Positions 10,394 to 21,203 of a DNA stretch of 64,000 bases are shown piece after piece. Both the position numbers and the translations under genes were made by a program. Source of the DNA: Chondrus crispus (lineage: Eukaryota; Rhodophyta; Florideophyceae; Gigartinales; Gigartinaceae); NCBI RefSeq assembly GCF_000350225.1, contig NW_005179057.1, positions 526,135 to 590,134 on the forward strand. Direction: 5' to 3'. The notes beneath the pieces were generated by a model that ran no database searches, had not been told where the DNA came from, and worked only from the letters and a program-made list of their open reading frames with translations. The stretch's first letter is position 1, and each line of letters starts with the position of its first letter.

Positions 10394-11382
10394 TGAAAAT
10401 TATGCGGAGAGGAATGATGCACAGAAAGTCGTCAGAAACAGATAGAACTGTTGAATGTCTTTGACGATTGGTGTCATCGTACCGCAATCATAAGAGCAGT
10501 GCAGATATAGAAATAAAAGGGCGATGAAGGGGGCGTAATGATGAGGCATAAAGCGATTTTCAAAACTTCAAACTGAAGGATCAGTTTTGCGTAACATTGT
10601 TAAGAATAATATAAGAGAATGGAGGGCGTGAATTCGCTGGGGAGAGCAATAGGGAATAACAACTTAGCACATTTTGGGATCACTGTGGACATGCTCAATG
10701 ATTAGAAAAATAATGTACCTGTACATGCATTCCGGTGCAGCTTCTGTACTCAGTGCCCCGGATTCCCGTGTTGATACACAGAAACATAGTCCTATCTCAC
10801 TAATACTCCTAGGAGTATTAGTGTCAGGGCTTGAGAAAGGCGCCAACGAAGATGAGAGAATTGCGATTCTTGTCACCGGGGTGAGATCCTGGGATTTGAA
10901 GCACTGGATGCAATCCCTAGATCTGTCTCGGCGGCTAGATAGAAAAGCGCGGTGCAACTCATCAATCGGATTTTATAGGGCCTCGTCTGGATCGGGATCG
11001 AACGCTCCGGAAAGGATGGCTATGTGAAGAATTAGTACGAATTCCAATAGTTTCGCAAGTTTCGCTGGGACACCTGTCTAACTTTCTCCACAAGTTGCAG
11101 ACATTTTTGTGTGAAAAGCCAGGACTTCGTAAGAAATACAAACAGTTTCGGGAAAATAAATTGTGGAAAGGGACACATTACCTTTCCAGTGATAGTGGAA
11201 TGCATGATCACCCCATCCTGGAACAGAGTAATACATTCCACTTCTTGCAACCAATAAAATTTGATGGGGAGAAATAGCCTTTCATTCCCGTTTATCCAGA
11301 AAAAATGCAGCATACATACCCACCGTGACAAACTGATCACGGTGCAACAGTCTGTTTTGTCACCGGTGTTTTTCTGCCAAAC
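10394..11382. other. Gene-poor interval with perfect hairpins
   Basis: No gene recognised. It carries a perfect 26-bp palindrome with no loop at 10798-10823 (arm CACTAATACTCCT) and an 8-bp-arm hairpin at 11321-11344 (CACCGTGA). Open frames here are at most about 117 codons and have no domain. Confidence 0.5.
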
Positions 11383-11873
11383 CTAGTGTCTAGGTGACAA
11401 ATGACCTCATATGAGGTCACTTTTCAACTTATTTTTCTCGACTTGTGCTAGCTCAACAAGATGGAAAAAAGATTCTCTCGACACGGCAGTTGACTTCTGC
11501 GTTGTGGAAGGGTGGAGTTTGGTGAGATCTGCACGTCTTCTCCAGCCATTTTTAAAATGCCCAAAAAGGAGCCTTTTTTGACCAACCTCAAAACGTTTTA
11601 TGTTGATATCTTCGAAACCAAAACACCTGTTTAAAAAGTCAACTCATCATTGATACTTCATTAGATTCTTAGTCTCTCTGTGTATTGACAACCGCCATCC
11701 CAATGTTTTGCAAGATGTTATTGCCGAACGCGTATACGTTAAAGAAATGGTGTCCAAACTGAATGTTTTAAAGTTTCGATTTAATTTATATTTTTTTGCA
11801 AAAAAAAGCTGTCCTCATATGAGGCCATGACTGACCTCATATGAGGTCAAATTGCTTGTCGTCTAGACACTAG
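11383..11873. mobile_element. MITE, 491 bp, palindromic subterminal repeats
   Basis: The ends CTAGTGTCTAG and CTAGACACTAG are inverted copies. Each is followed inward by a perfect 18-bp palindrome TGACCTCATATGAGGTCA (11402-11419 and 11832-11849). The palindrome core CCTCATATGAGG recurs at 11813-11824. The interior is AT-rich and non-coding. A target-site duplication is not clear. It sits about 20 bp from the edge of the segmental duplication that holds the NB-ARC gene. Confidence 0.7.
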
Positions 11874-11946
11874 AATTCTCATGAAGCGCACTCTGTCACG
11901 AGCGGCAAGCGGCCATCGCACTTCGATACTTACTTACACCATTAGC

Positions 11947-14900
11947 TTACACCACTAGCTTCATGATAGCAACCAGATTGCCCGCCCCTGCAACTGCAAC
12001 CCCGTGATCGTGGTCTATCTGCAAGTTCAATGCATTGTCCAACTGGGCCAAAACAGCCTCAGACCCATCCTGTCGCCTTTGCACAATTCCTCCGCCCTTG
12101 AAAATTATTTCTGATCTTCGTCCTGCGCGAGAAGCAGTACCCAAGTCTGCCGTCTTCAGGAACCGACTCGTGATTTCATCCCAATCCTCTCCCCTCCCGG
12201 TATGAAGTGTGATCCCTCTCTCCACGTCCCACACCCGCACGCTCCCGTCATCCGATCCAGATACCACACGTCTTCCGTCCCCACTCATTGCAACGCTACG
12301 CACCAACCCCGTGTGTCCAACTAATGCCTCCCCGACTTGTGCTCCCGTCTCTACGTCCCACACCCGCACGCTCTTGTCAAGCGATCCAGATACCACACGT
12401 CTTCCGTCCCCACTCATCGCAACGCTAACCACCCAAGCCGTGTGTCCAACTAACGCCTCCCCGACTTGAGCTCCCGTCTCCACGTCCCACACCCGCACGC
12501 TCTTGTCAAACGATCCAGATACCACACGTCTTCCGTCCCCACTTGTCGCAACGCTCCACACCTGATCCATGTGTCCAACTAACGCCTCCCCGACTTGTGC
12601 TCCCGTCTCCACGTCCCACACCCGCACGCTCTTGTCCCACGATCCAGATACCACACGTCTTCCGTCCCCACTTATCGCAACGCTCCTCACAAACTCCGCG
12701 TGTCCAACTAACGCCTCCCCGACTTGTGCTCCCGTCTCCACGTCCCACACCCGCACGCTCTTGTCAGCCGATCCAGATACCACACGTCTTCCGTCCCCAC
12801 TCATCGCAACGCAAACCACTTCCGACTTGTGACCGCGGAAAATTCTCAATACTTTCCTCTCCGACGTACTCCACAGCCTTAACGTCCCGTCTTCATATCC
12901 CATAACAACATTCTCCTTCCTCTTACAGAGAGTTGCGCAGTTGGCTTTCGTTACGCTCTGGTTATCTCCAGTCACTTCGGAGGTTAAACTTCCAAAGCAA
13001 ATTCCAATATATGCCCTCAAACGCCGATACATTTTGCGCCTGCTTGCTTCAAGATCCCCCGTGCCCTGGCTCTCCGTTTCGAACTCGCCTTCCAATTCAA
13101 CCATCTTCGTCTCCTTTTCAGCAGATTGCGTAAAAACTATTACTTTTACTTTTGCCCTGGGCCACGCCACTTGACATCCATACACTTCACCACTGGAATC
13201 CATGCCCACTTGAATTCTAGTACCGAAATTTGGCAGACCAATCTGCTCCACCATCTTTCCATCGGCTCGCGCTACACACTCACTCACAGGCCGCACCCAC
13301 GGCCGTGGTGGTGCGTATCTCTCAATTTCCTCCAACATTTTTCGCACACAACTTGAATCCCGTGGCTTGTGCTTCACTCGCCCATATAGTTGAAAGTAAA
13401 TCCCGGCACTGTTTTCACCACAAAACGGTACACTCAGTCGCGCCGCCCGCATCATCAAAACCATTCCATCCACTGCATCCTCATCTGCCCGTCTCATTCC
13501 CACCTTCCCGCTTCCTCCTTTCCCCTTCAAGTCTCTACTCAATCCCTTCACAGCTTCCTCGTATTGCCAAACCCCGCCTCTCCGTATCACTGTCTTCACC
13601 CATCGCGCACTCAAAAATAGCCTCTTCAGATCCTCTACACACCCACCCTGTTTCAAAACACGATATATATTCTCGAAAACATACTCCTCCCGTGTGCTCT
13701 TCCCCTCTCCGTCTCGGTCCTCACTCATCGCAAGCAACCCTTCTCCTGCCCTGCTGCACACATACGCCATCTTCTTATACCACTCTTCTACACCCTCCTT
13801 CTTCTTTGCTTCTTCCACCGCGAAATCGTGCGTCAGATCATGCACTCGCAACTCACCACAACCCCTCTCATACTGCACTTCTACTAGTCCAACCCTTTCC
13901 ATCTCCTTTGCACACCTTTCCGTCCGCTCCTCGTCCATCTCCCACAAATCTCCAACCAAACTCAAAGGTATCCGGTCTTGCTTCTTCATAACGCACAGAC
14001 TCCGGTGCATCTTTCGAAACGAAAACTCATCAACCGTCTCCCCACTCCTTCCCACATCCGACTCCAGGATATCTAGTGACGTATGCAATGTCCCATCCAA
14101 CGACGAATATCCGTCCTTCGGACTCTCCCTGCGAATCGTGTTACGACTCTTCATCCTCGAAAGGTACGCCCCCCATGCTTCTGTTACTTCTCCCTCCCAT
14201 CTTTCCCTCATGTACCTCACGCTCGTTCCCGCCACGTTCAGCGCAAGCGGCAATCCGCCACACATTTTCAGTATTTCACCCACGGCTTCCTTGCATCTCG
14301 CATCATCCACTTCCTCTCCATTTGCCTCACTCGCGTGCACAAGCATCTCAACTGCTTCTTTCCCTACCTTCTCCCTCGGCTCGAAAGCAACCCGCTCCCC
14401 AATCTGATGCAGCTCCCTATCCCTCGTGGAGTACAGTAGTCTGCTCCTCCTTCCCCCGCTGCCCCCCGCAGTCTCAGCCAGAACAGACAACTTTTGAAGG
14501 ATATTCGCGTCTATATCATTCACCACCCACACATCATCAATGATGAACAGGCACACATGACTACAAAACCACGCTTGTACCTTCGCTAACACCCTTTCAA
14601 ACTCGCTCTGCTCTCGCATTTCCACAGCCGTCTGGTTCCCACCGGACGCTTCCACAATCAGACACAGTTCTTCAATCAGCCGTCCCACGTTTCCATCTTT
14701 CCCCAACGACATGAAGTACACTCCTCCCGAGAACTCTGCCATAATCTCAACATCGTGCGCGATCGCTCGTAGAGCACATGTCTTCCCGACTCCGCCCTGT
14801 CCCACTGCTGTCGCACCCACTTGCTTGTTCCTATCTCTCCGTAGCACAGCCGCTTTTAGACGCCACTCACACGTGTTTGGTAATCCATCGCTCCCCCGAG

Positions 14901-15450
14901 AATCAAGCTTCACACATATCGACGCAGGATTATGCTCGGCTCTTATCGACGCCCTGAACATATTACCCGTGCCTCGTCTGATCGACTCGACGGCCGCGCG
15001 AGTCGCGCGAGTATCGATGCCGATCGACTCGACGGCCGTGCGAGTATCGATGCCCGTGCTTGCTTGTACAATACGTTTGTGAAGGCGGTTCGCTTCTTGC
15101 TTTCGCTTCTCTAGGACTTCTCTATCTCCTATTGCAGAGGCGAACGCACCGAGTCTCGCTTTTGGGTCTTTCGACTCTTTCTGCAGCTCAGCGAGGGACT
15201 TCAATATGAAGCTTGAGATGTCCGCGATTTCACGTCGGAGCAAGCCCGTGTGCTGCGACGACGTTCCATGGATCGGCATCTTTTCAAGCTCCGTGATGTC
15301 TCTCTGCAAGTTGGTGTACGCGGTGAGCATTTCGGTAGAGAGTGTCTTGTTTTTCTTGTAGGCTTGGTGTCGAGCGATGAGACTTGCGATGAGGCGGACG
15401 ACTTGCTCAGCCGGGCCGGTGAGGCCCAAGATACTGTATGGATCAGCCAT
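11947..15450 (-). CDS. NB-ARC-WD40 STAND receptor (copy A)
   Basis: 1167-aa intronless protein with an NLR-like plan. Residues 1-165 are a helical N-terminal domain starting MADPYSILGLTGPAEQVVRL, like the HeLo/SesA-type N-termini of fungal STAND proteins (resemblance only). The NB-ARC ATPase follows, with P-loop GQGGVGKT (217-224), Walker B LFIIDDVW (301-308), SRLLYSTRD (336-344) and GGLPLAL (about 415). The motif VHDLTHDFAVEEA (about 555) stands in the place of the MHD motif. A linker leads to one diverged WD40 blade (GYEDGTLRLWS) and five nearly identical 43-residue WD40 repeats (about 873-1078). The expected role is nucleotide-switched oligomerisation on ligand binding by the WD40 propeller. 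Residues 132-160 hold an internal GIDTR..AVESI duplication absent from copy B. The frame is intact and the start is the first ATG shared with copy B. Confidence 0.9.
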   Translation of the reverse strand: MADPYSILGLTGPAEQVVRLIASLIARHQAYKKNKTLSTEMLTAYTNLQRDITELEKMPIHGTSSQHTGLLRREIADISSFILKSLAELQKESKDPKARLGAFASAIGDREVLEKRKQEANRLHKRIVQASTGIDTRTAVESIGIDTRATRAAVESIRRGTGNMFRASIRAEHNPASICVKLDSRGSDGLPNTCEWRLKAAVLRRDRNKQVGATAVGQGGVGKTCALRAIAHDVEIMAEFSGGVYFMSLGKDGNVGRLIEELCLIVEASGGNQTAVEMREQSEFERVLAKVQAWFCSHVCLFIIDDVWVVNDIDANILQKLSVLAETAGGSGGRRSRLLYSTRDRELHQIGERVAFEPREKVGKEAVEMLVHASEANGEEVDDARCKEAVGEILKMCGGLPLALNVAGTSVRYMRERWEGEVTEAWGAYLSRMKSRNTIRRESPKDGYSSLDGTLHTSLDILESDVGRSGETVDEFSFRKMHRSLCVMKKQDRIPLSLVGDLWEMDEERTERCAKEMERVGLVEVQYERGCGELRVHDLTHDFAVEEAKKKEGVEEWYKKMAYVCSRAGEGLLAMSEDRDGEGKSTREEYVFENIYRVLKQGGCVEDLKRLFLSARWVKTVIRRGGVWQYEEAVKGLSRDLKGKGGSGKVGMRRADEDAVDGMVLMMRAARLSVPFCGENSAGIYFQLYGRVKHKPRDSSCVRKMLEEIERYAPPRPWVRPVSECVARADGKMVEQIGLPNFGTRIQVGMDSSGEVYGCQVAWPRAKVKVIVFTQSAEKETKMVELEGEFETESQGTGDLEASRRKMYRRLRAYIGICFGSLTSEVTGDNQSVTKANCATLCKRKENVVMGYEDGTLRLWSTSERKVLRIFRGHKSEVVCVAMSGDGRRVVSGSADKSVRVWDVETGAQVGEALVGHAEFVRSVAISGDGRRVVSGSWDKSVRVWDVETGAQVGEALVGHMDQVWSVATSGDGRRVVSGSFDKSVRVWDVETGAQVGEALVGHTAWVVSVAMSGDGRRVVSGSLDKSVRVWDVETGAQVGEALVGHTGLVRSVAMSGDGRRVVSGSDDGSVRVWDVERGITLHTGRGEDWDEITSRFLKTADLGTASRAGRRSEIIFKGGGIVQRRQDGSEAVLAQLDNALNLQIDHDHGVAVAGAGNLVAIMKLVV
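12215..12830 (-). repeat. Five 129-bp WD40 units
   Basis: The marker CCAGATACCACACG recurs at 12257, 12386, 12515, 12644 and 12773, exactly 129 bp apart. Each unit encodes GHxxxVxSVA, SGDGRRVVSGS, xDxSVRVWDV and ETGAQVGEALV. Differences between units are concentrated in the codons marked x. Confidence 0.95.
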
Positions 15451-15783
15451 GGTGTCTGGGATTATGGGGCGTTGTTCGGATTCGAGTAGGTGGCGGTGGC
15501 AGAGCGGCGCTTGCTCTTCTCAATATCTCCCTCTCTCCGAATCTCTTTCTCTCTTGTTGTTGTCAGTCGTTGTTCGTCGTTGTTTGTCGTTCGTGGTCTT
15601 CTCGCAGAGGGGGCGGGGAAGGTTTGCTTCCACTCTTGGCGTTGCGAATATGTGCAGTACGTTCAGTGGGATACAGCAATTTTAGGGCATGTGCCCGCTT
15701 GACAGTGATTTTCGGAGCGATTTCCTACATTCATTCGTCAAGGGAGAAGGCGGCGGTTGTGCAGATTGTTGCTGCGGTGTTGG
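15451..15783 (-). promoter_or_regulatory. 5' flank of NB-ARC gene A
   Basis: About 330 bp between the start codon and the Copia insertion, clearly homologous to 31467-31795 of copy B. On the coding strand it is purine-rich near the start codon, which suggests a leader. I see no certain TATA box. Copia-1 landed 334 bp upstream of the ATG and so separates this gene from the distal flank that copy B keeps. Confidence 0.4.
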
Positions 15784-16105
15784 TGTGTGATGTGTCGCGA
15801 CAGCCGGATAGAATTATCAGGAGGGACCGAAATAATTACTGTATTTTATGCCTGATCACCCGGCGCCGGCGAGCTCGCTGGAGCTCGCGAGACCCACTTG
15901 GACGAGGACCAAGTGTCCTGATAAAAGCTACAATTCCGGGGGCAGTCGGAGAGGAGACGGACGGAGCCCCCGGGGGTCTGGGTACCCTATACTTTTGCCT
16001 ATCCTTCCGTTTGCCCCTGCTGCGCACGAGCTAGAACAGATACTTTCGTCCCTTCCGTGCCGTCCGTCCCTTCACCCTACGCACCACTGAACCCGTTCTG
16101 CTGCA
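15784..16105 (+). repeat. Copia-1 5' LTR
   Basis: 322 bp, begins TGTGTGATGTG and ends CTGCTGCA. Contains short hairpins such as CACTTGG/CCAAGTG. About 99% identical to the 3' LTR. Confidence 0.95.
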
Positions 16106-16120
16106 GTTATGGGCCCAGGG
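16106..16120 (+). other. Copia-1 primer-binding site (initiator tRNA-Met anticodon arm)
   Basis: Immediately after the 5' LTR the sequence GTTATGGGCCCAG is complementary to the anticodon stem-loop of eukaryotic initiator tRNA-Met (CUGGGCCCAUAAC). Drosophila copia is known to prime from such a tRNA fragment. The gag ATG at 16109 lies inside the site, opposite the CAU anticodon. Confidence 0.75.
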
Positions 16121-19100
16121 ATCTCAAATGAGAAGGACAGGTTCTATCTCGATCGTCCCCTCTTTTCCCCGTTTGGTGATCCGCAAGACTGGCGCCGTAA
16201 GGTATCTCGTTGGGTAGATCTCATTGCATCAGCAGCCCAGCGAGGAAATGACAAGACGGATAAAACGTTTTACGCCACCCTCGGGCGTCAGCTGTATGAT
16301 CGTGGTCTACCAACCGCTCAACAATCTATTGTGGATGAGGCTCAGGCAAAGAAAATCATTGACTACAAGCAAGATGACCAGATCGCAGCCGTCAGAGACA
16401 TTGTCGAACTGGTCGCCGTCGACCCTCCAATTGCCATGGTCACTCGCCTGATAACTTCTTTCAACAGAGTCTCTACCTGTCGCCGAAAGAAGGGAGAAGA
16501 ACTTCCGATCTTTGTTTCCCGCTTTCGAGGCCTAGCTGCCGAATACCTAATGCACAGCAACTCCTCTGCTTCATCCCAGATTGGGGAGGTGCTGGCCATT
16601 ACCCTTCTCAACAATGCAAACCTTGAAGAAGGGACGCTCACAAATGCAAAGCTCCAGCTCATTGGGCTTGCAGAAGCTCGAAAGGGGAATGAAAATAGTG
16701 CCGACATAAAGCAGGTGTCTGTCGAAGCTCTTTCAGATCTCCGGAATATGGTGCAAGAGATTGTGGAAATTTCTCCAAATTCATCAGCTCGCACTATTCA
16801 AACTCTGAGAACCGTGATAACGGAAACCCACAACAAAGTCAAAGAGGCTGCAAAATCCGTGACTCATAAACTTGATGCTCTGATTGCCCCCGATGTGGCC
16901 AATACTGAGCAGGATTCAATCGCTCAAATCAGCATGGCGACTAAGGACGTCTGTAGGCTTCACCTTGACGATGCTGTATCTGTGCTCCGTAACCTAAGTG
17001 TCTCTTCTCTCAGCAACGCAGCGTCCCTGTCTGCCAAGGAGATTGAAGACATCGTCCACCGTGGCATACAGAAAACTCTTCTTAGCTCTTCTGTTCAAGG
17101 CGGGATTGCTGAACCCCGCCAAAACCAACATCAAACTGCTGGTGCAACTTCATATGCAGACGCTCCGAATGTCTTTAAAATGAGTCAAAAACAGAAGCGG
17201 TCTAGAAACGGCCACAAAAAGGGGCAACGGTAGAGGCAGTTCTCTCCCTCAAGCAACCAGCGAACAAGTCTGTTATGATTGCGGAGAGAAAGATCACTAC
17301 AGAGGTGACCTGAAATGCCCTTTTCCCAGTTACCTGACGAAAAGAATTCGACAAAAAGAGTCAGGACGTCCGCAACCGGGTTCGAAGAAGCCCGCCAGGT
17401 TTTTTCAGGAAGGCTCCAGTTCGGGAGAGAGACGCAACTAAGTCTCGTTACCGGACGTGGGGCCGCATCGGACGTCGCTGTCGGGAAATCGGACCCCAAT
17501 CCGGTCCTTGATGTCGGTTGTCCTCGCAGTGTTGGCGGTACCGACTCAGCTGCCGCACTGTGCCAAGCACTTGGAATAGACCTAATTCTTCGTGCACTCG
17601 ACTGTGAGCCGTTCTATCACGGCTATGGAATGCATTGTAGCGAAGCTGAACTTGCAGTAGCCATCTGGGACCTTCCGTTGGAAGACATGAAAGGTAATCA
17701 TGTCACGATCCCATTTTACGTTACGCCTGGAAAAGGCGTACTTCTTCTAGGAAATGAAATTATTCATAAGTCCAACCTCCTCGGCCCGAGAAACATACTT
17801 GAGATTCCACCAGGCGTATGTGAACTCTCTAAGGAAGCCCTCACATTCCAAACATATAACGAGCCTGTTTCTCAAACGGACAAGGATCGGGTGAGAACGT
17901 ATCTCTTCGTGGTCCCTGCCAAGTCAAATTCGTTCAAGTCCTACTTCGTAAGCTACCAGGCGCTCAGCGCCGCACCTGAAGACCACAGAGCTTTGACGAA
18001 AGGCTACTACGCACATGGGAAGGTGGCGAAGCGATTTGCCACCAAGCTTCATGGATATTCCCATCTGCCTTCGACTGATATGATTGAGCTTTGCAGGAGA
18101 GGAGGGATAATGAACCCTGTCCTTCGGCAAGCACTGAAACAAGTCGTTAATAACTGCACATCTTGTAAGTCCACTGGAAGGCCTTTGGCCTCCCGCAAGG
18201 TTTCTTTCGGCAAGATACTGTCCACTTTCAATGCCCATGTACAAATCGACTACATGTACATCGCAGAGATGGACAATGTCCCAGTTCTGCACCTTGTAGA
18301 TGTACACACGGCTTTTTCAGTAACAATCATCATGGATTCAAGAAAAATGGAAGCAGCTACGAGAGCCATCGACAGCCACTGGTGTCAAGTGCACGGACCG
18401 CCATCTCGAATGTCTGGAGATCAGGAATTCAACAGCAAAGCTTTTCGGGAATTTCTGAATTACTATCACATTGAGTTTAAAGACCGCCCAGCTCGGAGGC
18501 ACAACAAACTCGGTGTTGTCGAAAGCAAGAATGCCGTTGTGCGCATTATCTCACAGCGCATACTCAACGATGCTGAATTCTTCAAGGCGTCTCGAGGTAT
18601 ACAATACACCCATGCCGACGTTCTCTCTCGCGCAACATATCTCAGTAACGTGCTGTACGGCGCAAAGAGGTTGAGCAGTTTCGAAATGGCACGTGGATAT
18701 ACTCCGTCGGTTGCTGGTTTGCCACAGAGCAAAGTCTCCAAGGAACTCGTCATTGCGCATGAAGAACAAGTTGCTCGCAGAGCACTGCGACTTCTCAACA
18801 GTGGTTGGTCTCCCCACGTACTCCTCCCAGACTCCCTCACTAAGGGGCAAAGGGTGTATTTCTTCAGCGCGGACCGAAGCTTGGCAAGTGGCAAAAAGGA
18901 TACGTTCGCTCTGTAGACCCACACATGATAACGATATCCACGAATGAGGAACACAAAGGAATGCCAGTGAGAGCTGCCCTTGAGGACGTTCGGATTTCTC
19001 CGACCTCAAGCCTGTTGAAAGAACTCGACAGCATTCACTTTCTATTCCCACGCTCATCCTCTCTCATCGACGAACAAAACTTCGATGATCAACAGCAAGA

Positions 19101-21203
19101 GCTACTCGTTGGAGATGACCAATTTCCAACGATTCTCCAGACCGAAGACATTCGTAAAGAGACAAGGGAAGACTCCTTTCCCAACGTGAACGCGGAAGAA
19201 CAGGTTCCCGCCACTGACCAATCACAAGAGGATGATCTCCCCGATGCTGCACTGTCGCACACCGGCGACGTATGGAAACTATTCGAAAGTGAATCAGCAC
19301 TTTGGTCAAGTCATCCCTCATCAAAAGACCTATTCAAGGAGGATGGGTGTACGCGGATCGTGGACATGCCGTATAGGGATGTTGCTAAGAACAGCAAAGA
19401 TGGGATCAAAACTCCGCTACAAGAACCAAGCTGCGCAGCCGCCGATCACCAAGATATCGAAAAATCGATCGTCCCGGCTCGTCCAAAAAATGATATAGGT
19501 TCTGTACAGATGCGCCGTCCGTCCCCGCTCCCATGCGCATTGACCTCCAGCGAACAAGTGCTTCTCCAGCAAGCTCGAGAGGTACTGGGCAACACCACAG
19601 CATCGGAGTTCCAGCTGCAGTTATTGCCGCGTTGGCTTGTCGAAAAATCGATCGCCCGTGAAAAGGAAAACTATGAAGGAAGTTACGAGGAGGTCCACAT
19701 GAAGTCTCTTCCACCATACGCAAACCTTATCACGTCGCACCACTTCTTTCAAGTCAAGCATGATGGCGCAGAGGATAAGCTCAAGCTTATGTGCCGTCTT
19801 GTGCCACACGGGAACAGAGATCGAGACAAGGAAAAAGTTCGAAAGGACTCAGCAACAGCCCAGTTTCCTGTCATCCGCATAGTCCTTTCTCTGGCAGCCA
19901 TCATAAGGTTCTCCCTAGCGACAATTGACGTCAAGGGAGCTTACCTACAAGGAGGTTCTCTCGGCCGAGATATGTACGTGCGACCGCCGAAGGGATGGGC
20001 AACATCACCAAGCGTTGTTTGGAAAATGATCAAGCCCGCCTACGGTATCGTAGAATCCGGTCGGCTTTGGCAAATCACAGTCGAAACCTGGATGATTGGT
20101 AAGGGAATCATACAAATTCCGGGACTCCCGCAGCTCTTCGTCAAACGCCAAAGCAACTCCCGTGTCCAACTTGTGATTGCGAAAGTGGTGGACGACTTCC
20201 TGATTGCAGGTTCACGCCAAGCCATCGATGAGTTCCACTCTCAGATTTCAAAACGTTTCACCATTGGACGCTTCCTCACCGGCCCTGACCTTATCTTCAA
20301 CAGGCTCCACATACATCAAGACGCCGACTGCTCCGTACATGTTAATATGCAAGAATACCTAGATAAGATACTTCCAATACAAATCACTCGTGAACGTCGC
20401 AAAGAATGGAACTCACCCTGTCTAATGGACGAAATAACCCGTTACCTTGGACTCACTGGCTCCCTCAACTTCTTGGGACACGGTGTAATGCCTCAAGCGT
20501 CATTCGCTGCAAGCCACCTACAACAACGAATCGGCAGGCTTACAGTATCCCATCTAGTCGAAGCCAACAAAGTCTTCAAGGAGATAAAAGCCCTCCGTCC
20601 GTCGCTCCTATACTGCTCCTTCCCTTACATCGTCGCTGAGCCGCGATACTTGGCCTTCTCCGACGCCAGCCAAGGGTCTTCGTCGTATGGGCAAACAGGA
20701 TATATCTCGGGTATATTCCTGCCTGCGGGGGGTGGAGATGTCGTGTACCACGTACTTGACTGGCTCAGCTGCAAGCAGGCTAGAGTGTCTTTCTCCTCAA
20801 TTGGAGCGGAAATCCTAGCTGCAGCCGCAGCGGCAGATCGGGGTGCCCTCATGGCCGAAAGAATGCAGGACGTCAATGGCTCGCCAGTCACGCTCCCATT
20901 CGTTCTCACCATAGATTCCCATGGTCTTTACTCCACGGTAACAACATTGCACGAGGGTGCTGATTATCGGCTGCGCCCTACCGTAGCGAGGATGAGGGAT
21001 TCCTTTGAGAGCAGCGAGATATCCGTAATGCAATGGATTCCAGGCAAGCGTAACTTGGCAGATGCGTTGACGAAACGAAACCTCGAGATGTATCGAGCTC
21101 TCAACTCGGTAATGACAAAGGGTCTCATTGACAGCAAAACCTTTGAGAAAGCAGAACGAGTAACTTTCTTATCCTAAATCACATGTTTACTGCGGCGCTT
21201 TGC

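Noticed and set aside
12215-12830. Regular 129-bp repeats as a possible CRISPR-like array
   Set aside because: The units are coding WD40 blades in a eukaryotic gene. There are no spacers and the repeats are contiguous.
12209-12905. Plus-strand frames across the WD40 repeats (TSHTRTLLSSDPDTTRLPSPLIATL-type repeats), and the same at 27934-28815
   Set aside because: They are antisense shadows of the 129-bp coding repeats. The period is a multiple of three, so every frame stays open.
13230-14543. Long Ser/Pro/His-rich plus-strand frames over the NB-ARC gene (and 29294-30601)
   Set aside because: They lie antisense to an intact, domain-bearing gene, differ between the duplicates mainly where the sense gene changes, and have no domain.
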